The notes below the pieces were generated by a model. That model was not told where the DNA came from. It saw nothing but the letters and a program-made list of their open reading frames with translations, and ran no database searches. A stretch of 32,619 bases of DNA from Anaerolineae bacterium (GTDB lineage Bacteria > Chloroflexota > Anaerolineae > Aggregatilineales > J027), in assembly GCA_021463865.1 (NCBI GenBank), contig JAJTXY010000041.1, positions 1-32,619 on the forward strand, read 5' to 3'. Made by a program: the position numbers and the translations under genes. This document shows positions 23,540-32,111 of this stretch, one piece after another; the first letter of the stretch is position 1; every line of letters starts with the position of its first letter.

Positions 23540-25975
23540 TCACACAAGTCCAGCCCCATCAAGATGATGCTGGTCGGCTTGAATTTCGCCAGCCACGAGA
23601 TTAACTCGCCGTGACCCACGTTTGGGCTGGGCAGTGAATTCCGGCGGGGCAGGGGCATAGTCACGGAAGGGCGAACGCTGGTAGATGTTGAGCCAAGCGC
23701 CTTTGCAATTGGTCACGAGCAGGGCAACAGGGTTGCGCACTTTGTCACGGCGTCGTTGATAGAGGCGAAGCAGATAATTGACCTGTTTTCGCACGATATT
23801 AGGGCCATAAGTGTCCACCAAACGGCGGGCATTGGGCAGGCTCAAATGGTGGTCGGCTAGGACAATGGCATTGATACGGGTATAGGCATCCTGCGCCACA
23901 CTTTCCAAATCGGGATCGGGCAGGGGCTTACGGAAATATCGCTGCGGACTCATCCGGCGACTGTGGATCTGTTCCACTGGGTCAGTGAAATCCTTGATGT
24001 AGATCGTGGTTGGGGGCATATCCGAAAATTGTGCCGCTTTGCTTGGATTAAGTGTCCCCAATTTGACCACTTTCAGGGGCTTTGACTCTAAGGATGGCTT
24101 GTTTTCCGATGCTCCATTTTTGACCTGTTCGATAGATTTAAAATTAACGCTTCGAGTCTTTGTAAATACCTCTTTCGATGAGTCCTTTTTTCGCTGCTCG
24201 ATAGGAGTAGATATGGGGGTTCGATTATGGGAAAGCTGCCCTTCGATAAGCCGTTTTTTGTGGGGTCGCAGAACGGGCCAAAATTCCAGCTTACGATAGC
24301 CCGTTGGTGGCTCTGGAAGGCGGGTTTCGGCCTCGACCCCGTACCAATAGAAATTGGCTTTCTGTTGCACAAACCAGATAGGCTGACCCGCTTTGCGATA
24401 GCGTTCGGCAATCTCGCGCTTGCAGGGGTAACATTTGCCATTCGCGGCCATCAGAAAACAGCCGCGTGGCTTGTCGAAGTGCCATTCGTCGTTATCAGGG
24501 AGACCGCCTAACAGCACATCATTTACCTGTTTGGCGTGATAGGTCGGGGCAGAATGTAGGTGCGGGTCATTGCGTAGGTAGTTGTAGATGGTGCGCTCTC
24601 CCACATTGAGCCGATGACCGAGCCATGCCTGCGAATAGTGCCCCCGCCGCCGCCGGATCAGCCGTTGATTGAGTGCTTCCCGATAGCTCTTGCTGCTGAT
24701 GAGGTCAGCCCATTGAATCAGGTCGCCATAGGTGGGTTTGATGCCCAGTCGTTCGCATAATTCGTTGCTATCCGGCAGGGTATAGAGCATGGGTGGGCGA
24801 GAATACCCCCTCTCCCTGCCAACCCTCTCCCCCTGCGATGCTGACATAGCCAGAGGGTTAGAGATAGAACTCAGTGAACTTCGTTCTGTCGGAAAATTGG
24901 TCACAAAAGTTGATTTCATGGGGTTTGGGCTAAAAATCAAGTTGTCATCAGGGAGGCGGACGCGCAAGGCTTGGCTAATGCTGTCGCGGCTCATCACCCC
25001 TTGTAACAGACTCTCCGCTTCTCTAATAGTGAATGACGCCCCCGGCTTGAGTTGGGCCAATCCCAAACCCTCTAATAAACGGAGGGCCAATGCCCCGCCC
25101 GAAATGTGCAAAATGGCCTCGCGCAGACTGTTGGGTAAACGATGACCGAGCACGCCGCGTCGAGGTTGGGGGGGACGTTTAAAAGCGCTGGCAATGGTGG
25201 CATGGCCTTCTCGATAGCGTTGCGGCGGTGTTTCGGCAGGATGATTGACCCCGGCAGGATACCACACAAAGGCTTCGAGCAGGGTCTCGGTTGTCCATTC
25301 CTGCGTGTAGCCAATATCGCGCAGTTCGCAAGCCGTCTGATAGAGCGCCTTGTTGCGGTGTCCATGCTGATGTTTGATGTGGGCATGGAAGAGACGCAGT
25401 GCATCTTCAGGCGTATACAGCGGCAGATCATCCGAGGGTAGGGGATTTTCGTTTAGATTCAGCGAGGGGGACAGGAAAGCCAAGACTTCATTCAACTGGG
25501 TTTCGCTGATGGAGGCAATCGGCTGATCTTGAATAATCGTCCACTGCACGCCGCCGATGACCGATCCCGGCCCGACCACATAACCACCATCGCCCTTTAA
25601 ATCCGCGCCGGGGAGATGGCGACCTTGCACGGGAAAATGCGTGCGCCAATAGACATGAAAACCGCGCCGGGACTGCACAATTTGCGTTTGCAGCAGGTGG
25701 GGGAATCGTGCCGCGAAGCTCAGGAATAGGTCGGTATCATCGAAGTCGAGGACGGTGAGGCCGGAAATTTGACCGCAGATAATCCCATAGGCGGAAGGGG
25801 AGTCGAGTTCAAACCACTGCTGAATTTCGACAGACGTGGGCAAGTTCGTCTGGTAATTTTTCCACTGGATCGCAGGTTTTTTGCCATTTGCCAAATCCAA
25901 ACCACCCACCAACGGAATGACACTAAACCCGTTGAATAGAGCGTTTTGTAGCGGATCGGCTAGGCAGGTTTTCAC
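23540..25975 (-). CDS. PrimPol replication protein (bifunctional primase/polymerase)
   Basis: An 811-residue protein. Residues about 8-180 are a bifunctional DNA primase/polymerase N-terminal (AEP-type) domain: VLDFDD with Asp77/Asp79, SRRGFHVYW with His107 and DLKGDGGYVVGPGS (125-138). A helical segment follows (about 185-260), then a winged or homeodomain-like helix-turn-helix (LGHRLNVGERTIYNYL, about 455). The last 130 residues include RNPVALLVTNCKGAWLN, a motif like those in replication initiators. No Walker A helicase motif is seen, unlike many plasmid and phage PrimPols. Start is GTG with AGG five bases upstream. Such proteins usually belong to plasmids, phages or integrative elements, so this gene marks the edge of mobile DNA. 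Confidence 0.83.
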   Translation of the reverse strand: MKTCLADPLQNALFNGFSVIPLVGGLDLANGKKPAIQWKNYQTNLPTSVEIQQWFELDSPSAYGIICGQISGLTVLDFDDTDLFLSFAARFPHLLQTQIVQSRRGFHVYWRTHFPVQGRHLPGADLKGDGGYVVGPGSVIGGVQWTIIQDQPIASISETQLNEVLAFLSPSLNLNENPLPSDDLPLYTPEDALRLFHAHIKHQHGHRNKALYQTACELRDIGYTQEWTTETLLEAFVWYPAGVNHPAETPPQRYREGHATIASAFKRPPQPRRGVLGHRLPNSLREAILHISGGALALRLLEGLGLAQLKPGASFTIREAESLLQGVMSRDSISQALRVRLPDDNLIFSPNPMKSTFVTNFPTERSSLSSISNPLAMSASQGERVGRERGYSRPPMLYTLPDSNELCERLGIKPTYGDLIQWADLISSKSYREALNQRLIRRRRGHYSQAWLGHRLNVGERTIYNYLRNDPHLHSAPTYHAKQVNDVLLGGLPDNDEWHFDKPRGCFLMAANGKCYPCKREIAERYRKAGQPIWFVQQKANFYWYGVEAETRLPEPPTGYRKLEFWPVLRPHKKRLIEGQLSHNRTPISTPIEQRKKDSSKEVFTKTRSVNFKSIEQVKNGASENKPSLESKPLKVVKLGTLNPSKAAQFSDMPPTTIYIKDFTDPVEQIHSRRMSPQRYFRKPLPDPDLESVAQDAYTRINAIVLADHHLSLPNARRLVDTYGPNIVRKQVNYLLRLYQRRRDKVRNPVALLVTNCKGAWLNIYQRSPFRDYAPAPPEFTAQPKRGSRRVNLVAGEIQADQHHLDGAGLV

Positions 25976-25980
25976 TGTTA

Positions 25981-26007
25981 CCTACGTTAAAAGTTGGTAA
26001 ACGCAGG
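25981..26007. promoter_or_regulatory. inverted-repeat operator upstream of PrimPol gene
   Basis: CCTACGTT (25981-25988) and AACGCAGG (26000-26007) are complementary at seven of eight positions and lie directly before the PrimPol GTG start. The decayed copy at 265-293 keeps CTACGT and ACGTAG even though the surrounding bases have drifted, which argues for function such as binding of an autoregulator. Confidence 0.55.
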
Positions 26008-26016
26008 CAAGTGACT

Positions 26017-26045
26017 TTGCTTCTAGATTCAAACTGAGCTATACT
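26017..26045 (+). promoter_or_regulatory. sigma70-like promoter for candidate sRNA
   Basis: TTGCTT (26017-26022) and TATACT (26040-26045) are spaced by exactly 17 bases and point away from the PrimPol gene. In the decayed copy near 322-327 the TATACT box survives but the spacing to TTGCTC is shortened. Confidence 0.6.
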
Positions 26046-26051
26046 AAAGAT

Positions 26052-26158
26052 TGCCATATCTTTAAGTACATTCCGGCTCAGGTTGTTGCCTGCGGTATAA
26101 ATGAGAATGTCACTTGCCCAACACTCTGCTAACTACAGAGTGTTTTGCATTTTATATA
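26052..26158 (+). ncRNA. candidate structured small RNA with terminator
   Basis: About 100 bases lie between a promoter (TTGCTT-N17-TATACT) and a strong terminator, with no coding potential. Visible stems are AAAGA/TCTTT (26046-26063, partly at the start), CAGG-TTGTTG-CCTG (26079-26092) and the terminal AACACTCTG/CAGAGTGTT (26120-26144) followed by TTGCATTTT. Its location, divergent from a replication-type PrimPol gene, is where small control RNAs of replicons sit. I recognise no known RNA family. It could instead be a leader of an erased gene. Confidence 0.5.
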
Positions 26159-26166
26159 GTTGTTAA
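26120..26166 (+). repeat. direct repeat copy 2 with perfect terminator hairpin
   Basis: AACACTCTG, loop CTAACTA, CAGAGTGTT is a perfect nine-pair stem followed by a T-rich tract, so it is a good rho-independent terminator. GAGTGTTTTGC plus TTTTATATAGTTGTTAA (26138-26166) repeats the sequence at 349-376 with one inserted A. From 26167 to 26250 nothing further is recognisable. Confidence 0.75.
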
Positions 26167-26250
26167 GGCAATAAGTCTTGTTAAAAATTCTAAACTTATT
26201 GGTCATATGAGTGTACATGGGAAACCAATCCTCCGCAACTTGTTCATTTC

Positions 26251-26406
26251 TCAAAATTTAGCACACCCCGGCTCGCACATGGCTCGCACCATTAAATCTT
26301 CGTTTGTACTCGCCTCAAACCGCCGCCGCAGTCGCCGCGAAATGGTGTAGATTCGCTGCCGAGAAACACCGAGTATGACGGCAATGGCGGCTTCATCCAC
26401 TCCATA
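26251..26406 (-). pseudogene. truncated helix-turn-helix regulator, C-terminal remnant
   Basis: Only the last 51 codons of a minus-strand gene remain, from just outside the left end of the Tn3 element to the stop at 26251. The peptide contains a sigma-region-4 or LuxR-like helix-turn-helix: DEAAIAVILGVSRQRIYTISRRL. An open frame continues into the transposon, but that part is IR and transposon DNA read backwards, not the native N terminus. The 5' part of the gene is not found on the other side of the transposon, so it was deleted rather than merely split. Confidence 0.65.
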
Positions 26407-26443
26407 GGGGTGAAGGTAGCGAAGGTGTTCTAGACCGCAGCTT
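26407..26443 (+). repeat. Tn3 left terminal inverted repeat
   Basis: Thirty-seven bases starting GGGGTGAAGG and ending CCGCAGCTT, perfectly complementary to 30153-30189. It is followed by TTTAAAG, a motif that also follows the end of the second Tn3-like element at 32150. Confidence 0.95.
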
Positions 26444-26565
26444 TTTAAAGAGAATGTTGAATAGCTTGTCAAAGTCAAAATAGAAGTCAGCGCCCCCCCG
26501 CCGCAAAGGGTGTAGAAATTGGGTAATCTTGCTGTTGATGATTGCAATCAACAGGAGAGCATTTG

Positions 26566-29502
26566 GTGAGACGCAGATGGCATTCGGAGGAACTGATAGC
26601 CAACTTCAGTTTATCGGCTGAGGACAGAGCGTGGTTAAGTGGTCATAGTGCCGCCGTTCAGCTTGGGCGGGCCGTGTTGCTGGCGTGTATGCATTACGAG
26701 GGGCGATTTCCGAATCAAGCGCATGATGTTTCGGTCGTTGTGGTTGAATATCTTGCGCAACAATTAGGATTAGCGGCCAGTGAGTTTGCCCAATACGATT
26801 GGTCAGGCAGGCGTGGTCAGATGGATCGGGAGGCGATCCGCAAGCGGTTGGGTTTCCGGATCATCCGGCGTGAAGATTATGCAGACTTAGCAAGATGGCT
26901 GAGCGATAATCAGTTGCTCCATGAAACACATGAGATGGGCGATCTGCGCAACGCGCTGTTGGATCATCTACGGGGTCAAGGTCTTGAACCGCCATCGGCC
27001 AAGCAGCTTGACCGCCTGATCCGAACAGGACTGCATGAATTTGAGATGCGCCTGTTTCAAAACACGAGTGAGCGATTACCCGCAAAATCTAAAGTTGCGC
27101 TGGATGCTCTCGTGTACACCGATGATGCTGAAGGGGAATATCGTCGCTCGGACATCGCCGAATTGAAAATGGATTCCGGGAAGTTAGGGGTGAAGGGCAT
27201 CCTACAAGAAATTGAGCGTCTGTCGCGATTACAGCAGGTGGAACTTCCGGATGATCTCTTGGCAGAACTGACCCCCAACATCATTGGGAGATATGCCCAA
27301 CGCGTGCTTGCTGAAGCGCCACGCGAGTTACGACGGCACCCATCGGCCGTGCGCTACACGCTGTTAGCCTGCTTTTGTTGGCAGCGAAGGCAGCAAGTCA
27401 CCGACAATGTGGTTCGGTTATTGATCCAGATCATTCACCGTATGAATACGCGTGCCGAAACAAAAGTGAAAAAGACATTCATTGAAGATGTGGTGCGGGT
27501 AACAGGCAAACACCAACTGCTCTACCAATTGGCACAGGCGGCGTTGACTGACCCGGAAGGCTCGGTGCGGGATGTGATTTTTTCGGTCGTGGACGAAGAA
27601 ACACTGCGTCGACTGGTGAAAGAGTTCAAAGCATCGGGAGACTACGAGGAGCAGGTTTACCGTACCCTGCGCGGTTCCTACAGCCAGCATTACCGTCGGA
27701 TGGTTCCCGAAATTCTGAAGGTGTTGACCTTCCGCTCCAACAACCGAGCTTACCAGCCGGTCATTGAGGCCTTGGAATTGATCGAACGCTATGCTAAAAG
27801 CCGCCAGATCACCTACCCGGCACAGGAGGTCGTCCCGATTCGGGGTGTCATTCGGCCCGGTTGGCAATCGATGGTGGTTGAAACCAATGCTGAGGGGCGA
27901 TCCCAGATCAACCGCATCAATTATGAGATGGGGGTGTTGAGTTCATTGCGTGATCGGCTACGCAGCAAGGAAATCTGGGTCGAGGGAGCGGATCACTTTC
28001 GCAACCCGGACACCGACTTACCGCAGGATTTTGAGGCCCATCGGGGACATTACTATGAGACATTGAATCAACCACTGGCAGCAAGCACATTCACCAGCAC
28101 GCTGAAAAGGGCCATGCACCAGTCATTAGTTCAATTCAATGAGCGCTTACCCAACAATCCGTTGGTACAGATTCTGCAACGCCCCTTGGGATGGATCAGC
28201 GTATCACCCCTGCCCGCCCAACCGGAACCCACTCAACTGCGTTATCTAAAGGCGGAAATTGAGCAACGCTGGTCAATCGTCAACCTGCTGGACATGCTCA
28301 AGGAGACGGATTTACGGGTTGGGTTTAGTCTGGAGTTCAAGAGTACGGCTTCGCGTGAGGCCCTTGACCCAGCTACCTTACAAAAGCGATTATTATTGTG
28401 CCTATACGCCTTAGGCACAAATACGGGACTAAAGCAGGTCAGCATGGGCGATCATGGCGAAAGTTACGAGAGCCTTCGGTATGTCTATGAGCGTTATATC
28501 ACCCATGCTTCGTTGAGAAATGCGATTGGTCAGGTGGTGAACGCCACACTGGAGGTACGGCAGCCGCACATCTGGGGGGAAGGCAGCATGGCCTGTGCAG
28601 CGGATGCCCGCAAGTTCGGTACATGGGGCGAAAACCTGAAAACCGAGTGGCACACGCGCTATGGTGGACGGGGCGTGATGATCTACTGGCATGTGGAACG
28701 GGGATCAACAGCCGTTTATTCCCAGTTGAAGTCACCCTCATCATCCGAAGTTGCTTCCATGATTGAAGGACTGGTACGTCACAGCACCGACATGGACCTG
28801 AACCGTACCTATGTCGATTCACATGGGCAAAGTGAGGTGGGTTTTGCCTTCTGCTATTTGCTGGGCTATGACCTACTACCGCGCCTGAAGAATCTTCATA
28901 ACCAGCGATTGTCGTTGCCTGAACGTGGCGAGGGAAGCGCTTACCCCCATCTACAACCGATCTTGACCAAGCCGATTCAGTGGGAGTTGATTCAGCAGCA
29001 GTATGACCAGATGATCCGCTATGCAACCGCCATCCGCTTAGGAACAGCGGAAACGGAAGCAATCCTGCGGCGCTTCACACGGGCGAATGTCCAACATCCA
29101 ACTTATCAGGCACTGGCGGAGTTGGGCAAGGCGGTGAAAACGATGTTTTTATGTCACTATCTGGACTCGGAAGACCTGCGGCGCGAAATCCACGGGGGCT
29201 TGAACATCATCGAAAGCTGGAACAGTGCCAATCGTTTTATCTTCTACGGGAAAACGGTGGAGTTTGGCTCGTCGCAGTTGAAAGTGCAGGAGTTGGGAAT
29301 GCTGGCGTTGCATCTGCTGCAAAACAGTCTGGTCTACATGAACACTTTGATGATCCAGCAGGTGTTGTCGGACAGGGATTGGTATCAACGGCTGACAACC
29401 GCCGATTGGCGTGGCTTGACCCCCCTTTTCCATACCCATGTCAATCCCTATGGGCTAGTCCGCTTGGATATGCGCGAACGATTGCCTTTTTTGGTAGCTT
29501 AA
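26566..29502 (+). CDS. tnpA: Tn3-family transposase TnpA
   Basis: A 978-residue DDE transposase that cuts at the inverted repeats and makes a cointegrate by replicative transposition. The N-terminal DNA-binding region ([16 protein letters not shown]) and the C-terminal catalytic core are intact: the first Asp in CAADARKFG, then [17 protein letters not shown], the second Asp in [29 protein letters not shown], and the Glu in [18 protein letters not shown] choose the GTG at 26566, which has AGGAG eight bases upstream, over a TTG at 26542. Length matches the family (about 950-1010). A distantly related partial copy is present at the window's right edge on the other strand. Confidence 0.95.
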   Translation: MRRRWHSEELIANFSLSAEDRAWLSGHSAAVQLGRAVLLACMHYEGRFPNQAHDVSVVVVEYLAQQLGLAASEFAQYDWSGRRGQMDREAIRKRLGFRIIRREDYADLARWLSDNQLLHETHEMGDLRNALLDHLRGQGLEPPSAKQLDRLIRTGLHEFEMRLFQNTSERLPAKSKVALDALVYTDDAEGEYRRSDIAELKMDSGKLGVKGILQEIERLSRLQQVELPDDLLAELTPNIIGRYAQRVLAEAPRELRRHPSAVRYTLLACFCWQRRQQVTDNVVRLLIQIIHRMNTRAETKVKKTFIEDVVRVTGKHQLLYQLAQAALTDPEGSVRDVIFSVVDEETLRRLVKEFKASGDYEEQVYRTLRGSYSQHYRRMVPEILKVLTFRSNNRAYQPVIEALELIERYAKSRQITYPAQEVVPIRGVIRPGWQSMVVETNAEGRSQINRINYEMGVLSSLRDRLRSKEIWVEGADHFRNPDTDLPQDFEAHRGHYYETLNQPLAASTFTSTLKRAMHQSLVQFNERLPNNPLVQILQRPLGWISVSPLPAQPEPTQLRYLKAEIEQRWSIVNLLDMLKETDLRVGFSLEFKSTASREALDPATLQKRLLLCLYALGTNTGLKQVSMGDHGESYESLRYVYERYITHASLRNAIGQVVNATLEVRQPHIWGEGSMACAADARKFGTWGENLKTEWHTRYGGRGVMIYWHVERGSTAVYSQLKSPSSSEVASMIEGLVRHSTDMDLNRTYVDSHGQSEVGFAFCYLLGYDLLPRLKNLHNQRLSLPERGEGSAYPHLQPILTKPIQWELIQQQYDQMIRYATAIRLGTAETEAILRRFTRANVQHPTYQALAELGKAVKTMFLCHYLDSEDLRREIHGGLNIIESWNSANRFIFYGKTVEFGSSQLKVQELGMLALHLLQNSLVYMNTLMIQQVLSDRDWYQRLTTADWRGLTPLFHTHVNPYGLVRLDMRERLPFLVA

Positions 29503-29601
29503 TCTCAAAAAGTATACCTTGTGAGCTATTGAAAATTGGGGTCTCATTTCATGTCTCATGCTATATTTCTTATCAGGTCTTAAAGAGAGTGAGACATCCC
29601 T
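29503..29601. promoter_or_regulatory. res-like recombination site
   Basis: The only noncoding gap within the transposon lies between tnpA and tnpR and contains ATGTCTCA (29551-29558) and its exact complement TGAGACAT (29590-29597), plus a further GTCTCAT at 29541. Resolvase genes normally sit beside their res site, and these paired half-sites overlap the tnpR start, so autoregulation is likely. At 99 bases it is shorter than the three-subsite res of Tn3. Confidence 0.6.
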
Positions 29602-30150
29602 ATGGCATTGATTGGCTATGCACGGGTCAGTTCAGTTGGGCAGAATTTAGCGGTGCAACTCGACAAACTCCACGCCTGTGACAAGATTTTTGAGGAGAAG
29701 AAAAGTGCAGCATCCGGCACACGTCCACGTTTGGAAGCCTGCCTGGAATACGTGCGTGAAGGGGATACCTTGGTGGTGACCCGCCTCGACCGACTCGCTC
29801 GCTCGACATTGCACCTAGGTCAAATCGCCGAGGCGTTGCAGCGTAAGGGGGTGAACTTGCGCGTGATCGACCAGCACATTGACACCTCAGATGCCACCGG
29901 GCGGTTGCTGTTTAATATGCTCGGTGCGATTGCTCAATTTGAGACCGAAATCCGCGCCGAACGCCAAGCTGACGGCATCCAGAAGGCAAAAGATCGCGGG
30001 GTTCAATTCGGCGCGAAACCCAAGCTCACGGATGAACAAATTGTTGAACTGCGTCAACGTCGGCAAAACGGGGTACTTATTCGAGAATTGATGCAAGACT
30101 ACCGTATTTCGAAGGCGACTCTCTATCGCTATCTCGACCTATCTTCTTAA
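29602..30150 (+). CDS. tnpR: serine resolvase TnpR
   Basis: A 182-residue small serine recombinase that resolves the cointegrates made by TnpA. Catalytic Ser10 in YARVSSVGQN, the arginine pair in TRLDRLARS (about residues 61-69) and the C-terminal helix-turn-helix LMQDYRISKATLYRYL (162-177) are intact. Length is typical of resolvases. It lies between the res-like site and the right inverted repeat, the stop being two bases before the repeat. Invertase activity is less likely given the Tn3 context. Confidence 0.95.
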   Translation: MALIGYARVSSVGQNLAVQLDKLHACDKIFEEKKSAASGTRPRLEACLEYVREGDTLVVTRLDRLARSTLHLGQIAEALQRKGVNLRVIDQHIDTSDATGRLLFNMLGAIAQFETEIRAERQADGIQKAKDRGVQFGAKPKLTDEQIVELRQRRQNGVLIRELMQDYRISKATLYRYLDLSS

Positions 30151-30152
30151 AC

Positions 30153-30189
30153 AAGCTGCGGTCTAGAACACCTTCGCTACCTTCACCCC
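30153..30189 (-). repeat. Tn3 right terminal inverted repeat
   Basis: Exact 37-of-37 complement of 26407-26443, ending CTTCACCCC. The next bases AAGTA do not repeat the five bases that precede the left end. Confidence 0.95.
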
Positions 30190-30464
30190 AAGTAAAAATC
30201 TCTACAGGGGCTGATGAGATTGACGTTTTTATCAATGGGGAAGTTTGGAAGAACCTTAGTAAAGAGCAACGAGATGGGATCAGGCAACCGCTGAAAGAAA
30301 TTTTTGGCGTTTCGCAAGTTGATTTTTATCAAGAAATAAATCCAACTTGGGCTCCCGGTTATCAACTAAATCCAGCAACCCATGTGCCAGCAGGTTCAAT
30401 TCAGTTTTATCATAATCAAGATATTATTGTGCATACAACCTTTAGTGGTTACATAGAGGAATAG
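30190..30464 (+). pseudogene. 5'-truncated gene remnant of unknown function
   Basis: An open frame without stops continues from the transposon edge to TAG at 30462-30464 and encodes about 90 residues, beginning VKISTGADEIDVFINGEVW and ending TTFSGYIEE. It has no start codon of its own with a ribosome site and is cut at its 5' side by the Tn3 right end. It lies eight bases before the SUMF1-domain gene, so the two were probably co-transcribed. I do not recognise the family. The base composition is AT-richer than the sugar operons. Confidence 0.6.
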
Positions 30465-30472
30465 GGTAACAT

Positions 30473-31375
30473 ATGAAGACGATTATGCATTCCGATTATT
30501 GGGTGGAAATTCCGGCAGGTGAGTGCATTATTGGCATGTCTATGGAACAACGCGAAATCATTTGGGCAAAGTTGCTCGACTTAGCCCATTATGACCGTCG
30601 CCCTCGCCATGAACAGGTCATGATGGAACGTGCGATTGAGAAATATCGGTGCAAGGAGAACCTGAGTCCTCAAGAAGAAGCTGTTTTTCGCCTTGACCCT
30701 TCAATAATTTACAATGCTGATTTGCGGTTTATACCAAGCCAGCAAACGATTTGGCTTGACCGTTTTTACATCACACGATTTCCCCTTACTGATGATCAAT
30801 TCACGATGTTTGGACGCAGAGAAGTAGTATCGGCACGAGACTTGCCTGGTATGTTGGATACCCCTGAAACTGAAAGACGCAAGGACGGTTCTCTCTTATA
30901 CTGTCGCTGTAAAGGCGCAACGGCGGGTGCTGGCGAGGAACTATGCAGCCAGTTAGGTGCACGATTTCCTACCTCAGATGAGTGGGAGAAAGCAGCACGC
31001 GGTACGGATGGTCGGCTGTATCCTTGGGGAAATGAGTGGAATCCCAATGCAGGGTATTTCTATCCCCAGCAGCAATATGCTCGGACTTGTTGGGATGGTC
31101 AGACCGAGGTGAATGCCCATCCTGAAGGGGTGAGTCCCTATGGGCTTTGGGCTATGATGGGGGGACTCCCCGAATTGGTTACCACTATCGTGAAGGGTCA
31201 GTTACTCAAAGTCACACGCGGCTGGCATCCCAAAAACACCACGCCAGAGAGTGCCTTTATTTTATATCTTGCGGCGTCTCATGGCGGAAGCTTTGACCCA
31301 ACTCCAACTGCCCTGCGTCCAGTTTTAGATCAATGGCCTGTACAGCAGTGGCAAGGCGTCGATGTCGAGAAATGA
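30473..31375 (+). CDS. SUMF1/FGE-domain protein
   Basis: A 300-residue protein with a formylglycine-generating-enzyme (SUMF1, C-type-lectin-like) fold. Seen: EIPAGECIIGMS near the N terminus, the family core GARFPTSDEWEKAARGTDGRLYPWGNEW (about 161-188) and SPYGLWAMMGGLPELV, which replaces the usual GNVWEW. A 60-residue helical, charged segment is inserted after the first strand. Active-site cysteines of true FGE are not evident, so a binding or structural role is as likely as sulfatase maturation. AGGG lies six bases before the ATG. The upstream partner gene is truncated by Tn3, so the original promoter may be lost. Confidence 0.8.
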   Translation: MKTIMHSDYWVEIPAGECIIGMSMEQREIIWAKLLDLAHYDRRPRHEQVMMERAIEKYRCKENLSPQEEAVFRLDPSIIYNADLRFIPSQQTIWLDRFYITRFPLTDDQFTMFGRREVVSARDLPGMLDTPETERRKDGSLLYCRCKGATAGAGEELCSQLGARFPTSDEWEKAARGTDGRLYPWGNEWNPNAGYFYPQQQYARTCWDGQTEVNAHPEGVSPYGLWAMMGGLPELVTTIVKGQLLKVTRGWHPKNTTPESAFILYLAASHGGSFDPTPTALRPVLDQWPVQQWQGVDVEK

Positions 31376-31432
31376 GATGGTTACCTCTTAATGGGCTTCC
31401 GAAAACATACCCAAATGAAGTAATCTAAGGGG

Positions 31433-32106
31433 ATGGCAAAAAGACAACTCGAACTCACAGAACAGGAAATCGGGCAGTTGCGGCGTGCAGAAGCGCAAAC
31501 ACGCGATGTGCATGAACTGAAACGCTTACAGGCGGTTCGCTTGTATGGCAGTGGCGTACCGATGGTCACGATTCAAGACATGGTAGGGGCCGGGGAAAGT
31601 AGCATTCGCCAATGGGCGATGACCTACCGGGGGCAAGGGGTGAACGGATTGCGCTCACACTGGACGGGCCAGAACGCCAGCAAACTCACCGATGAACAGC
31701 GCGAGCAGATCAAGCAGCACTTACATCAATATCGTCCGGTAGACTTGCACTTGAGTGATGGGGAGTATTGGACGGTCAATGACTTACGTCTGGCGGTTGA
31801 ACAGTGGTTTGGGGTGGTCTACCAAGATGAGACCAGCTACCAAAACTTGCTGCACTACAGTGGGTTTAGTTACCAACGCACCACCAAAATCTATCGTTCA
31901 CGTCCCAGCGAGGCGACCTTAGCCGAGTTTGAAGCCGACCTCGAAAAAAAGTAACGGACTTCTTGCAAGATCATCCCGACGGGCAGATTATGGCGCTTGA
32001 TGAAATGAGCCTGTATTTTCAGGCGACCACCACCCATGTTTGGGCACCCGCCGGACAAACGCCGGTGGTGCGCGTTAGCCCGCAGCGCGACCATGTGCAT
32101 TATTAG
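31433..32106 (+). pseudogene. IS630-family transposase, frameshifted and 3'-truncated
   Basis: The first frame (31433-31954, 173 residues) carries the paired helix-turn-helix region of IS630 transposases (ELKRLQAVRLYGSGVPMVTIQDMVGAGESSIRQW). It stops just after the heptamer AAAAAAG (31945-31951). Read in the -1 frame the protein continues VTDFLQDHPDGQIMALDEMSLYFQ with the first DDE aspartate and WAPAGQTPVVR, until a TAG at 32104. The heptamer matches the canonical A-AAA-AAG slippery codons, so the shift may be programmed rather than a mutation. The catalytic domain ends after the first Asp because another element follows. No partner end repeat can be seen for the IS. Confidence 0.82.
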
Positions 32107-32111
32107 GCCGT

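Larger units (their letters stand above)
26407..30189 (+). mobile_element. Tn3-family transposon, complete
   Basis: A 3783-bp unit bounded by perfect 37-bp inverted repeats beginning GGGG, containing tnpA, a res-like site and a serine resolvase gene in the same direction, and no passenger gene. The five bases outside the ends (CCATA left, AAGTA right) do not match, so the usual 5-bp target duplication is absent. Both flanks are 5'-truncated gene remnants, indicating deletion or recombination between copies after insertion. Confidence 0.93.

Noticed and set aside
26407-26547. Native N terminus for the small HTH protein reading out of the Tn3 left end
   Set aside because: The frame there is the transposon end read backwards; only the 51 codons outside the repeat look like host gene.
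28499-29062. 187-residue minus-strand frame within tnpA
   Set aside because: Fully antisense to the conserved catalytic core of TnpA, with low-complexity proline/serine/arginine composition typical of a shadow.
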